A stretch of 64,000 nucleotides of DNA from Wolfiporia cocos (Eukaryota; Basidiomycota; Agaricomycetes; Polyporales; Phaeolaceae): the NCBI GenBank assembly GCA_029448655.1, contig JACCLO010000004.1, positions 2,108,001 through 2,172,000 of the forward strand, written 5' to 3'. Positions 30,201 through 39,894 of the stretch are shown in pieces. Every line of letters starts with the position of its first letter. The stretch's first letter is position 1. The notes beneath the pieces are model-generated. The model was not told the origin of the DNA and searched no databases. It saw only the letters and a program-made list of their open reading frames with translations. The translations under genes were made by a program, and so were the position numbers.

Positions 30201-31655
30201 ATACAAGTCCGAGTCCTTCAGGGTTTGGAGTACCCCTTTGGTAAGTCGCCGATGTTCCTCCATATCATTCCCGAAAATCAAGATGTCGTCTAGGTAGACA
30301 ACCACCTTGCCGGTCCGAATGAACGGTGCGAGGATAGAATTCATCATCGCTTGGAACGTTGCGGGGGCATTGCAGAAACCGAAATACATTACCGTTGCCT
30401 CGTATAGTCCACGGTGTGTAATAAATGCCGTCTTCCATTCATCACCTTCCTTGATGCGGACATTATTATATCCCCATCTAAGGTCGATTTTGGTGAAGAT
30501 GGTCGCATGGGACAATTGATCGATGAGATCATCGATCCGAGGTATCGGATAACGATTTTTTACGGTTATTTCGTTTAGCCTCCTGTAATCGACAACCATC
30601 CGCAGTCCTCCGTCCTTTTTATGGACGAAGAAGACCGGGGATGCCATCGGACTTTCGGATGGTCGAATGTAACCCTTCCGTAGTTCGGTGTCTATCCACT
30701 CATCCAAGCTGTTACGCTCTTGGGGAGACATTTTGTATGGTTTTACCGGGGGCGGAAGCTGCGCATCTGGTTCAAGCACTATGGCGTGATCCCAGGGCTT
30801 CCGTTCCGGCATCCTCTCTGACGCCTTTTGTGAGAACACCGTTGGCCCATACTCTTGGTATTGTTCGGGCACTAACGATTTCCATTTTTCAATGTCAATC
30901 GATGGTGTGTTTTCCTCACGGTCGTCTGCTTCGTCGAGGTCTTTGTCAAGTACCTCGGCTACCAACTGTGTCAGCAGGTTCATTTCCTCGTCGTCAAGGG
31001 TTGACACCCAAGCGATCAAAGGATTTTCGGGGTCCTCCTCTCCTAGTATGTCCACGGGAGTGTCCCAAATCGAATTTACTTCGATGATTTCCTTTTCTGG
31101 GAGTTCAACTGCTTCCTCCTCAGGGGGGCGGTTACCCTTTTTTCTGGCGTAAGGTTGGTCATGTGTACAGCGTGCATATTCCATTTCTCCTTTCCTCCAA
31201 TCAAAGGTAGGATTGTGGAGACGCAACCAGTCATAGCCAAGGATTAGGTCTGGTTCTAGGTGCATGACCGTCAGACCTATTTTTTCCTTGTGTGTGCCAT
31301 GTTGCATAAATGCTTTCACTGATTGCGTTAAGCGGCCGGCGACGTTTTCTGTTCCGTCTGCGTTTGTAACCGTAATGGGAAACGCTAGTTTGTCGGTGAC
31401 CAGCTTATGTTTATCGACCAATCGTTGTGATATGACCGATATGGTTGCACCGCTGTCAATTAAAGCCAGAGCCTGCACTTTTTGCCCATATACCCAGAGT
31501 GTTACTTCGACACGGAAAGATCGAGCGAAGTCGCGCGCATCGTTGCCAAAAATGTGATACATTGACTCGAATACACTCTTTACAGCGGGTATAGGACTAA
31601 AATTACATGGGAGCACAAGTGGGCAGGTCATCACATGTGCTCGGTGGGAAAACCC
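27204..31655 (-). CDS. Element B Pol: protease, RT, RNase H, integrase, chromodomain, dUTPase
   Basis: About 1475 codons, uninterrupted. In order (rough residues): retropepsin ALIDSGATISVI (57-68), RT with YLDDILIFG (about 445), RNase H (DASDFATGAVL, YEIYDKEMLAVI), integrase HHCC finger (HHDHKSAGHFGRYKTYELL, CDTCQRMK, about 860-920), D-D-E core (TIDLIT, VSDRGTQF, TERVNQ), chromodomain (EEWEVEAILDHRNRRGRWEY ... WEIEEHL, about 1200-1250), a linker with WPDDWP, then dUTPase (IGYDLYA, RSGLA, GVIDHDYRGEV, RIAQLI, GFGSTGR). All catalytic residues expected for these families are present. The frame is entered from gag by -1 shift at 31649-31655, or by an ATG at 31631 overlapping the gag TGA. dUTPase would lower dUTP during cDNA synthesis. 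Confidence 0.96.
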   Translation of the reverse strand, partial: GFSHRAHVMTCPLVLPCNFSPIPAVKSVFESMYHIFGNDARDFARSFRVEVTLWVYGQKVQALALIDSGATISVISQRLVDKHKLVTDKLAFPITVTNADGTENVAGRLTQSVKAFMQHGTHKEKIGLTVMHLEPDLILGYDWLRLHNPTFDWRKGEMEYARCTHDQPYARKKGNRPPEEEAVELPEKEIIEVNSIWDTPVDILGEEDPENPLIAWVSTLDDEEMNLLTQLVAEVLDKDLDEADDREENTPSIDIEKWKSLVPEQYQEYGPTVFSQKASERMPERKPWDHAIVLEPDAQLPPPVKPYKMSPQERNSLDEWIDTELRKGYIRPSESPMASPVFFVHKKDGGLRMVVDYRRLNEITVKNRYPIPRIDDLIDQLSHATIFTKIDLRWGYNNVRIKEGDEWKTAFITHRGLYEATVMYFGFCNAPATFQAMMNSILAPFIRTGKVVVYLDDILIFGNDMEEHRRLTKGVLQTLKDSDLYAKPEKCFFEQSSIEYLGMIISDGNIMMDPKKYAGVQDWPRPTKVKEIQAFLGFANFYRRFIEGFSKIAKPLTMLTKKSEAWHWDAEQENAFQTLKEAFTKAPVLRIPSHDQPFRVETDASDFATGAVLSQLDPTDKKFHPVAYYSKSLSAPERNYEIYDKEMLAVIRALEEWRHYLEGHPKKFEIWSDHLNLTYFKTAQKLTRRQARWALYLSRFNFQMKHKPGKTMLTADPLSRRPDHEEGVDLDNRDQVLLKPEWFEQEYMAMALDTSHAAPQSEDESILREIRKALLDDKVTKDYKELLSSGPREFKKDLSEWNYEGGLLLRRGKVYVPATPADIRRQVVEYHHDHKSAGHFGRYKTYELLSRNYWWPGMFVYVKKYVDGCDTCQRMKNHPQKPYGPLQPLPVPSGPWEVVTIDLITQLPPSGMHDAIMVVVDRLTKRARFFPIENTFSTKDLATILYQKVYPLHGLPKQIVSDRGTQFASKLFGEWCTLLGIQRSMTTAYHPQADGQTERVNQILEQYLRCYINTYQKDNWSEFLPTAEFAYNNAASETTKESPFLVELGRHPIAGPSSFEPSRNKDLVEIANTRFSAQEKAKAAMKIAAERWSWYYDQKKQVVPFKVGDKVLVDVRSWQDTERSLAPRYIGPFRITEKLGPVTFKVYMDAQYRAYHPVFHASKLVMYKESTIEGQKSHPPAADRPMEMEDPEEWEVEAILDHRNRRGRWEYLIHWKGTGPAEDTWEIEEHLANAKEILDEYKAKYSALSTDPNQPLRRSTRLGGTRQTIAVFDPDSPDWDSDTCVWPDDWPQYRDDVDPTQPKVYYKRDPFTGQWVHSDVEFNEDMEIEVGVNGKLPTRGTTDAIGYDLYAAQDILINSWKSASVPTNIRIKVPYGTYGRIAPRSGLAKKGIDVLAGVIDHDYRGEVFVMLMNLTGDPYQVKKGDRIAQLICEVAITPEIQESMTKGKFEKEIRPHLHGSGPYNEQFNKPTKRGTQGFGSTGR

Positions 31656-33457
31656 GAGGCAGAGCTTCCGTAGATGCCCAGGGTGTTCGCGGAGTCGGCT
31701 ATCCGCTTGCGAAGCCAGGGCAAATGTGTCCTGATGGAGTCGCCCGACGGTGTAGGCGCAGTCGAAGTCGAGCCAGTCGACTGGGTCTGGACGGGGCTGG
31801 TGCTTTCTGCCGATCGCACCGGGCTCCCGCTTTTCTCCTCATCGCTGATGCGCGTAGTGGGGGCCAGAGGAACCACCTCTGGTTGTTTCGGAACGTTGGT
31901 CCGGATGGTCCCTACGGTGGCTTGGGGGGATTCATCTTCGTCGTCAGTCACCAGTTCCTGGGTGCTGACGATTCGGACCTTGTATTTCTTTTTTGGGTCC
32001 AATTTCTTCTGGCCCGACTGTTGCGTTCCGCTCGACGAGCCTGTCGGCTTCGTCGTTCCGCTTCCACTACTGGCCGGCTTGGCTTCCTTCGGCTTGTTCT
32101 TAGGGTTCTCGGGACAGTCGCCCCATTTGTGTTGTCCGGGGTGCTTGCGACAGTCCTTCCCGTAAGAGCCGGTTTCCTTTGCCTTGCCTTTGCCTTTGTC
32201 ATCAGCCTTGGCAGGCTTTGACGTAGCCTTGTCGGCGGTCTTTCCAGACCCCGACGACTCCTTCCTTTTTTCTTCCTCAAAGATCTTGCCTTTGAGCTTA
32301 TCCGGGTATTGCCTCTTATAGAGGTCGATGGCCATATCGAGGTATACCTCCCAGTCGGTCGGCATTGTAAAGCCGGGGACCGATTCTAAGGTGGCGAGGG
32401 TTTCTCGCACCTTTTCCGGGAGTATCCGTTTGATGTGGCTGAACAACGTCTTGTTGTCAGTCTCGGCCAGGCGAGCCAGGGTCCTGAGCTTCTGTGCCCA
32501 AGAGAAGAAGTCCGATTGGAGCTTCTTTTTCCCTTCGTCTCCGAAGTACCCTTCAATCTCCTTTTCGGCAATTTCCTTGTCCGTCTTCTTGCCGTACACC
32601 TTTTCGATTGTTTCCGCAAACGTTTTCCAGGTGTGCCCCGAGGTTTGTCCGGCGGCGATTTTATCAACTACCGGTGACATGTACTGGTAGGCCTCGCCCG
32701 TAAGCCGTAGCAGGGCTTGGCGAACCTTGTCCTCTTCGAGGGTCACCTTGGCGTCTGCGAAATACATGCCCATTTTTTGGATCCATTCTTTCGACGAGAT
32801 GGAATCCTTAGGGCCCGAGAATTTGGGCGGTTGAGTCGGTTTGGTCTGTTGGAAGTTGACCGTTGTGGCTGCTGCTGTCGCGGCTGCCGGTGCATTTTTT
32901 AGAGCGGTTAACTCCGCTTCGAGTTGGTCGATTCTATTAATTAGTGCCGTGACCTGGGCACCGCTGGGTCCCGCGGTTGGGACTGCCGGACGCTTTTGCA
33001 GTACTGCGATGTCTTTTTCGATGCGGACGAACCGATTTTCGGAAAGGGTGTCCAATTGTTGCCGCAAACTCTCCGCTTCCTCTAGTGCTTCGATTCGATT
33101 TTGAAGCACCTGGTTATGACTCCGAATTTGGTTGGTCTTATTCCAGACTATTTCCATATTCGTGTCTACCCGGCTTTTGTAAGCCGCGAGGTTGCTGTAG
33201 AGGTGATTCTTGGCTTGGTACAGCGCCTCTCTGTAAGCTTCTTTTCCCACCTGCAGAACTTCGTCTGGGGCGGCCACTTCCAGAGTGCGCTGTAACCTTC
33301 CCATCAATTCATTCTCGCTTCTTTCCGGCTGCGCGACTATTTCCAGGGTTCCCCTTTCATAGGAGGGGAGGAGATCGGGGAGCGTCCCAAATAGGGGCTC
33401 CGTGTCGACTGGTTCCTCCGGCCGTGGAGTCTCGCTGCCTTCAGGGGTGATGACTGC
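31631..33457 (-). CDS. Element B Gag polyprotein (main part)
   Basis: The first ATG in this segment is at 33304 (MGRLQRTLEV), but the frame is open up to a TGA at 33458-33460 and the upstream residues (SYERGTLEIVAQPERSENEL) look coding. It shows a coiled coil (about residues 35-110), the capsid-like core (PPKFSGPKDSISSKEWIQKM ... GYFGDEGKKKLQSDFFSWAQ), a Lys/Ser-rich linker, and a degenerate knuckle (CRKHPGQHKWGDC) lacking the first CX2C pair. It ends FPTEHM with stop TGA overlapping the pol ATG. Confidence 0.88.
   Translation of the reverse strand, partial: AVITPEGSETPRPEEPVDTEPLFGTLPDLLPSYERGTLEIVAQPERSENELMGRLQRTLEVAAPDEVLQVGKEAYREALYQAKNHLYSNLAAYKSRVDTNMEIVWNKTNQIRSHNQVLQNRIEALEEAESLRQQLDTLSENRFVRIEKDIAVLQKRPAVPTAGPSGAQVTALINRIDQLEAELTALKNAPAAATAAATTVNFQQTKPTQPPKFSGPKDSISSKEWIQKMGMYFADAKVTLEEDKVRQALLRLTGEAYQYMSPVVDKIAAGQTSGHTWKTFAETIEKVYGKKTDKEIAEKEIEGYFGDEGKKKLQSDFFSWAQKLRTLARLAETDNKTLFSHIKRILPEKVRETLATLESVPGFTMPTDWEVYLDMAIDLYKRQYPDKLKGKIFEEEKRKESSGSGKTADKATSKPAKADDKGKGKAKETGSYGKDCRKHPGQHKWGDCPENPKNKPKEAKPASSGSGTTKPTGSSSGTQQSGQKKLDPKKKYKVRIVSTQELVTDDEDESPQATVGTIRTNVPKQPEVVPLAPTTRISDEEKSGSPVRSAESTSPVQTQSTGSTSTAPTPSGDSIRTHLPWLRKRIADSANTLGIYGSSASGFPTEHM
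31649..31655 (-). promoter_or_regulatory. -1 ribosomal frameshift heptamer, element B gag-pol
   Basis: On the minus strand GGGTTTT reads G GGT TTT in the gag frame, a canonical X XXY YYZ heptamer, five codons before the gag stop at 31631-31633. The -1 frame runs straight into pol. Element C has GGATTTT at the same spacing. Confidence 0.75.
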
Positions 33458-33868
33458 TCAGTGTGCGGGTGTTTCCGGGTTAAAGAGCCTGGCGGCTCTC
33501 GTGCGTGGCAACGCTTCTTCCTGGGAGTACCAGTGGACGTCACCGTACAGGACTATGAGGTCCGATAAGGGGATGGCGGTGCAATAGTTGTCCCACCTCC
33601 ACCACGAAATGTGGTTTCTAGTCGAATCTTCCCCATAGTACTTGATGTACGCCGTATGGTTTACGTTCAGAGAAGGGCGCACATGCGCCGGAATTGAGTT
33701 GAAGGAGGTCACACTCCCCCTAACTCTGATGCCGAATACGACTCGCAGGTAGTCCATTAAGCAGGTCTGCTCTCCGGGCCATGCGTGCTTGCCGACGGCG
33801 GGGCGGTAGGCCGTAGCCACCTTGTGGGTGTTGTACAGAGCGCCTTGTACGATCGTGTAAGACACCAT
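33458..33868 (-). pseudogene. In-frame upstream extension of element B gag, ended by TGA
   Basis: About 136 codons from ATG at 33868 (MVSYTIVQG) to TGA at 33458-33460, in the same frame as gag and directly continuous with it. It contains aromatic-rich segments (ISWWRWDNYCTAIP, VLYGDVHWYSQEE) and ends RLFNPETPAH. It has no counterpart that I can see in the C or D gag N-termini. Either the TGA is a nonsense change (CGA to TGA is one step) in a longer Gag, or this is a separate small ORF. Readthrough is possible, but the context (TGA followed by G) does not argue for it. Confidence 0.6.
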
Positions 33869-33930
33869 TGCTGGACAGTATTCGTCAGCTTGAGTTATTT
33901 TCTTCTTTAAACGATAATTCAAGAAAAGAG

Positions 33931-34013
33931 TGCCTTTTCAGGACTTAAATGCCTTTTCAGGACTTTTCTTGCAATCAATGCCATGCACCAAAGATAATGC
34001 CTTTTCAGGACTT
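33931..34013. repeat. Three copies of TGCCTTTTCAGGACTT between ORF0 and gag of element B
   Basis: Identical 16-mers at 33931-33946, 33950-33965 and 33998-34013, in the short gap between the upstream ORF stop and the gag region. They are not seen in C or D. Confidence 0.85.
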
Positions 34014-34021
34014 TCTATCTA

Positions 34022-34837
34022 CTACAACTGGGGTTTGCCGAGGTCGAAGTTGAGACCGCTATGTACTAAATGTGTCTTTAAGTACGTAACGTGCTGTTTC
34101 ACGTCCAGATCTCCAAAAACGTGCTCCACCCTCCTGAGATATTTTTCGAGGCGGCGGAGGTCTTCGTTCTTCATGGAGTCCTGACGGACCCTTTGCTCCA
34201 GGTGTGTGGAGAGATCGTCGAAATCGGTGATGAGGGTGGTGAATTTCGTTATGATGGGGGCCGTGGTGGTTGCGTCGGGAACCTTCCATAGCCGGAAAAG
34301 GTTCTTGTGGGCGGCGTTCATCTGTTTGTCGACGTCCAAGAACCAGTCCCACTTCTTTTCCGTGCAGTGGACGTCCCTGGGGTTCGCAAGACCCCGCTTC
34401 TCGACCCACTCGGCCGGCATCCTAAGCTCCTCCACTCTCTCTAACAGCGACTTCTTTGGGGGCTCAATTCGCTCCCGAAGACTCTTCACCATTCTCTCTT
34501 CCTCAACCCTCTTCCTGGCTGCCTCGGCGATTAGCTGATCCAGGCTTTGTTTCTGGATCCGAGCCTCGAGCTTTTCCTTCTGTCGGAGAAGCTTGTTGAG
34601 CTTCTTTCGCCTGATGTCGTCGAGGGCGGCCTCGTGGTTGACCCTTCGGATCTCCTCCGGGTCGGGGTTCGGCTTCTTGTAGAAGACGTCTTTGCCCTTT
34701 CGGGACTTTCCTCGCTTTGGGGCTGTGACCGCGGAGATGCGGTCTTCGAGCGATTTAGAGGCGGCAATGTGCCATTCCTCACGCTCCCCCGTAGCAGCGT
34801 TTCTCGGGGTAACCGTGAAACGTGGTGCTTTCGGCAT
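34022..34837 (-). CDS. Element B upstream ORF (ORF0), unknown function
   Basis: 271 codons from ATG (MPKAPRFTVT) to TAG. It has an EEWHIA motif near residue 22, a basic segment with KRGKSRKGKDVFYKK, a long charged helix (RRKKLNKLLRQKEKLEARIQ), then AEWVEKRGL ... HCTEKKWDWFLDV and a helical C-terminus. The ORF at 10218-11120 in element C has AEWAERRLYDIP and SCTEKKFDW in the same order, so the two are clearly homologous. Function unknown. A nuclear or RNA-binding role is only a guess from the charge. Confidence 0.8.
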   Translation of the reverse strand: MPKAPRFTVTPRNAATGEREEWHIAASKSLEDRISAVTAPKRGKSRKGKDVFYKKPNPDPEEIRRVNHEAALDDIRRKKLNKLLRQKEKLEARIQKQSLDQLIAEAARKRVEEERMVKSLRERIEPPKKSLLERVEELRMPAEWVEKRGLANPRDVHCTEKKWDWFLDVDKQMNAAHKNLFRLWKVPDATTTAPIITKFTTLITDFDDLSTHLEQRVRQDSMKNEDLRRLEKYLRRVEHVFGDLDVKQHVTYLKTHLVHSGLNFDLGKPQL

Positions 34838-35540
34838 GACTACGTAAAAAAGAAGTCTAAGTAAGCTATTCTAGTGGAAATCACGCGGTCTTCTGTCGGG
34901 GCTTATCGTCGCTTCTTGATGTGTCGTGCGCTTATCCTCCGGCGTCAATGGGCGCTCCGCCCTCGACCGGAGTTAGTGTCGGCGACTGGATGGCGTCTCT
35001 CTCACGCTACCAGGTGGGGGATACAGCAGGTCGTCTTCCCTTGACGCCTGGGAATGCAGGATTTGGGGTATTACACCCCGCATGTGCCCACGCCTCACTC
35101 CAGTTAGGTGGCTGCCAGTGTTTAAACCAAACCCATGCCCTGAGGGACTTAGAGGGCGCCAAGGCCAGAACTCTAACGTTCTGAAGCCGTATCGGCAGCG
35201 GTTCTAGGCAGGGCAACTCGTGCCCACCATCCCAACTCTAAATAGAGTGGCCCCTGTACGCCTGGGGATAGGCGAGAAGGTCGTCTCCGGCCCGGTCAAT
35301 AAGTTACACCGTTGCCATCGATTCCCAACATATGGGGAAAGGCTTGGCAGCCAGTCCCCTGGTTCCGCTTAAGCCTACGGTCCGGCTATTTGCCCGAAGG
35401 CGGTGATCCCCCAGAGCCCACTAAGGATACCCCGCTGCCTGGCGGCGAGCGGGGGTGCGCAGACGGCGACGAAAAACCCCTAAGAAGAAAAAATCCCAGA
35501 CCCTCAAAGAGGGCGGGGGCGAAAGCGAGTTCTATTCATA
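34838..35540 (-). other. 5' leader of element B
   Basis: About 700 bases without a convincing gene. ATCCCCCAGAG at 35406-35416 corresponds to the conserved leader motif of C and D and lies about 125-135 bases inside the LTR. GGTATTACACCC at about 35067 also occurs in the C leader near 11309. Confidence 0.65.
35528..35539 (-). promoter_or_regulatory. Self-priming primer-binding site of element B
   Basis: AGTTCTATTCAT, one base from the 5' LTR, is the exact reverse complement of ATGAATAGAACT at 35651-35662 in that LTR, 26 bases past TATATATA (35689-35696). Confidence 0.82.
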
Positions 35541-36159
35541 TAACACAAGATAACACTTACTTGATATGTTCTTGGTAGTTGCTGGTTAGGCAAGGGATAA
35601 GCAGGTGTTAAGCAGGATACGTTGAGTGGTTAACTCGTAGTATGAATGCAATGAATAGAACTGAGGCAATAGCGCTCAGCAAGTCCAGTATATATACATG
35701 ATAATTAAGACCCCTAACAGTCTTATTAGATAATACTAATGTCCGTATTCGTATGTACAAGTCCCCAGGTACCTAAGTACTTAGTAATATACGATAAATA
35801 CATATGCCGATCAAAACCGGGATATAGAAAGGCGGCGTAGGCCGCACGAATGGCGTATTGCGCTCAAGTCATTACAAAGACGGGGCGTGACCAAAGCCCG
35901 GTCCGCTGACGTTTATACGCTGACTGCTTCTGGACAGAATGTCCGATTGGCTAGAACTAGACATGTGACTGATGGTAACTACTAGCGATAAGATAAGACC
36001 GTCGTTACGGGAGATAACGCGGCCATCATTCGGCACGTATGTAACCGTTAACTTATGAACCAGATAAGCTAGTTATTGGTCTAGAAAGTCGTAGATAATT
36101 CGTAGAATTGCCGGAAAAATAGTAAGAAATATAGGGAAACTAGGAGAATTCTTGTGACA
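35541..36159 (-). repeat. 5' LTR of element B
   Basis: 619 bp, near-identical to 26491-27109. It is followed by the second GAATC duplication. It carries the promoter-like TATATATA at 35689-35696 on the minus strand. Confidence 0.95.
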
Positions 36160-36164
36160 GAATC

Positions 36165-39100
36165 CCTTTGTCGTTTGGGTGAACACCCTTGACGAAGGAA
36201 CGGAACTCCTTATCGACGCCATTCAGTCGATAACGGAGAAGTCGGATGACGAATTCCTGACAGATGCGGATCTCCAGAAATGGAAATCTTTGGTTCCGGA
36301 GGAATACCAGGAGTTTGGTCCCACGGTATTTTCTCAGCGCGCATCCGAAAGAATGCCCGAACGGAAACCATACGATCACGCCATCGACTTTCCCGATGAC
36401 GCGGTACTACCGCCCCCGAGTAAGGCATACAAGATGTCTCCTCAGGAAGCGAACTCGCTAGATCAGTGGATCCAGGAAGAGTTACGGAAGGGCTACATCC
36501 GACACTCGAAATCCCCGATCGCGAGCCCGGTCTTCTTCGTCCCTAAAAAAGACGGCAGAGCCCGAATGGTAGTCGATTACCGAAAAGTAAACGACTTGAC
36601 CATTAAAAATAGGTACCCTCTCCCACGCATAGACGAGCTTATCGATAAGCTTAGCCAGGCTTCGATATTCACGAAGCTCGACTTGCGTTGGGGTTACAAC
36701 AACGTAAGAATCAAGGAGGGAGATGAATGGAAGACCGCATTCATTACGCCTAACGGCCTTTACGAAGCTGTAGTCATGTACTTCGGCTTTTGTAATGCAC
36801 CCAGCACGTTCCAACACATGATGAACGATATTCTAGGTGACCTTATCAGAGAAGGAAAGGTCATTGTCTACCTAGACGACATCCTTGTGTTCGGAAACGA
36901 CCTGTTGGAACACCGTCGTATTGTCAAGCAAGTATTACAAATCTTGCAAGACAACGACTTGTTCGCGAAGCCTGAAAAGTGCTTCTTCGAACAAAGCAGT
37001 ATTGAATACCTGGGAATGATCATTTCCAAAGGAAAAGTCGAAATGGACCCTAAGAAGGTAGCCGGCGTAATGGACTGGCCTACACCTGCCAAGGTGAAGG
37101 ACGTCCAGGCCTTTGTTGGCTTCGCCAACTACTACCGTCGGTTCATTAAAGATTTCTCCAAAGTGGTTAAGCCGTTAACCGAACTGTCCAAGAAAAACAC
37201 GCAGTGGAACTGGGGACCCGAACAAGCGGAAGCCTTCCAAACGCTCAAGGAAGCTTTCACATCGGCCCCAATACTCCGGATCCCAGATCAGGAGTCCCCG
37301 TTCCGCGTGGAAGCGGATTCTTCCGATTACGCAACTGGTGCAGTGCTATCGCAATACTCTTCGGAGGATAAGCTCTGGCACCCGGTAGCCTTTTACTCGA
37401 AATCTCTATCAGCACCCGAAAGGAACTATGAGATTTACGATAAGGAGTTGCTCGCAATCATCCGCGCTCTAGAGGAATGGAGACATTACCTCGAAGGACA
37501 TCCACACAAATTTGAAGTATGGTCGGATCATCTCAATCTGACATATTTCAAATCGGCACAACGGCTAACCCGGAGACAGGCACGTTGGAGTCTTTACCTG
37601 ACAAGGTTCAACTTCACCATGTGCCACAAACCCGGTAAAACAATGCTTACGGCTGATCCTCTGTCACGGAGGCCAGACCATGAAGAGGGGGTGGAACTCG
37701 ACAATCGCGATCAAATTTTGCTGAAACCGGAATACTTTACGGTTAGGGCGCTAGAAGCGTCACAGCAGGAGATACAATCAGGCGACGAGGACCTTCTCCG
37801 ACAAATCCGACAAGCCCTCATGGACGATCAAATTACCAAGGATTACCAGGAACTACTGAAAAGTGGTCCCAAGGAATTCGGTAAAGATCTCCAGGAATGG
37901 AACATGGAGGCCGGATTACTCCTCAGACGAGGAAAAGTGTACGTTCCAAAAGAGCCTAAGGAATTGCGCACGAAGATTCTGGAGTTACATCATGACCATG
38001 TGACTGCCGGACACTTCGGACGATGGAAGACCTATGAACTTCTGTCACGTAATTACTGGTGGCCTGGAATGACCACGATGGTAAAGCAATACGTGGAAGG
38101 TTGTGACACATGTCAACGCATGAAGAACCACAACCAGACCCCGTACGGACCCCTGCAACCGCTCCCAGTCCCGGAAGCACCTTGGGACACCGTCACAATT
38201 GACCTTATCGTCCACTTACCGCCCAGCGGCGAATTGAAACAATTCAATGCTATTATGGTAATAGTGGACCGGCTTACCAAGCGAGCGCACTTCATTCCCA
38301 CGTCAGACAAGATAACGGCAAAAGAATTAGCGAACCTCCTGTACCTTCGGATTTATCCGAACCACGGACTTCCAAAACAAATCGTTTCGGATAGAGGCCC
38401 GCAATTCGCAGCTGCCTTGTTCAAGGGATGGTGTGAACAATTGGGAATCCAACGATCAATGACAACCGCCTATCACCCGCAAGCGGATGGCCAGACGGAG
38501 CGAGTTAACCAAATCCTGGAACAATATCTTAGATGTTACATCGATGTTATTCAGAAGGATAATTGGTCATGGTTTCTCCCTACGGCTGAATTCGCGTACA
38601 ACAACGCGGCTAGTGAGACAACAAAGAATAGTCCATTCTTTGTCGAACTAGGAAGGCACCCTAACGCAGGACCTACGAATTTACGTCCAACACAATACAC
38701 GGACCTAAATGTCATTGCTTACGAACGATGGTCAGCACAAGAACAAGCTAAGGCAGCTATGAAACTGGCTGCTGAACGCTGGTCTTGGTACTATGATCAA
38801 CACAAGCGCTCGGTACCGTTTAAAGTCGGCGACAAAGTTCTCGTTGACGCCCGTAGCTGGCAAGACTCCGAAAGAAGTCTTAGTCCACGCTATTTGGGAC
38901 CATTCAAGATAATTGAACAATTATCTCCGGTCACCTTTAGGGTACACATGGACGAGCAATACAGGGCTTACCACCCAGTATTTCACGCTTCCAAGTTGGT
39001 TATGTACAAGGACCCTGTGCATCAAAGGAAACCAGAGCCTCAACCAGAAATGGTTGATGGCGAGGAATTATGGGAAGTCGAGAAGATCTTGGATCACCGT

Positions 39101-39868
39101 CTACGCGCAGGAAGAGTTGAATACAGAATCCGATGGAAAGGATTCGGTATCAATGACGACTCCTGGGTTCGCGAAGCGGATCTCAACTCGGCATACGACA
39201 TTCTGCAGGAATACAAGGCTTCACACGCCATTCCAATGCAAGATGTCCCCCTCAGGCGATCAGCTAGAAGGAAAGAAGCAGTTCACGTCTTCGACCCTGA
39301 CAGCGACGACTGGGAAGCCGACGAATGCACGTGGCCAGACGACTGGCCGCAGTATCGCGAAAAATTTGCGAAGGATCCTAAGCAGCGCATGGTTAGACAC
39401 CCCGACGGGGGATGGATGTCAGCGGACATTAACCAAAATGCGGATTTGAAAATCGTAGTCGGTGAAGGCGGCCGAATGCCGGAAAAGGGAACCAAGGACT
39501 CGGTTGGGTTTGACCTGTACACTGCAACAGGCGACGTTCTGCCAGCTCACGGGCAGACAGAATACAACACCAAACTGAAGATCCAGGTACCTTTCGGCAC
39601 TTACGGACGTATCGCCCCCCGCTCTAGTCTTGCCCGAAAAGGCATAGACGTAATGGGTGGCGTTATCGACCACGATTATCAAGGCAAAGTAATCATCATT
39701 CTCCGGAATCACTCCGATATATCTATCGATATTCGGGCCGGTGATAAGATTGCTCAGCTCATCTGCGAAGTTGCTAAGGACCCGCACATTACACTACACG
39801 GAAAATCTTACTTTGAAAAGATTAAATCCGAGCGCGGTACTGGTGGTTTCGGCTCCACAGGAAAGTAA
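36165..39868 (+). pseudogene. Element D pol, 3' part: RT to dUTPase
   Basis: Resumes the frame broken at 26490. It shows RT (LDQWIQEELRKGYI, YLDDILVFG), RNase H (DSSDYATGAVL, where the usual DASD is DSSD, and YEIYDKELLAIIRALEEWRHY), the integrase finger (HHDHVTAGHFGRWKTYELL, CDTCQRMK), the D-D-E core (TIDLIV, VSDRGPQF, TERVNQ), a chromodomain (ELWEVEKILDHRLRAGRVEY), a WPDDWP linker and dUTPase (VGFDLYT, RSSLA, GVIDHDYQGKV, KIAQLI, GFGSTGK) before TAA. No stop or frameshift is visible, so without element B the polyprotein would be whole. Confidence 0.93.
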
Positions 39869-39894
39869 TCGTTCCATTAGGGACAATGAAACCT

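Larger units (their letters stand above)
26491..36159 (-). mobile_element. Complete Ty3/Gypsy chromovirus 'B' with dUTPase, inserted in element D pol
   Basis: A full-length minus-strand element with 619-bp LTRs (26491-27109 and 35541-36159) and the exact 5-bp duplication GAATC (26486-26490 and 36160-36164). I saw only one difference between the LTRs (near 26587 versus 35637), so it is very young. Order on the minus strand: LTR, primer site, leader, upstream ORF, gag (with one in-frame TGA near the N-terminus), pol with C-terminal dUTPase, a run of purines, LTR. The element end next to its 5' LTR is TA rather than CA. Confidence 0.95.
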
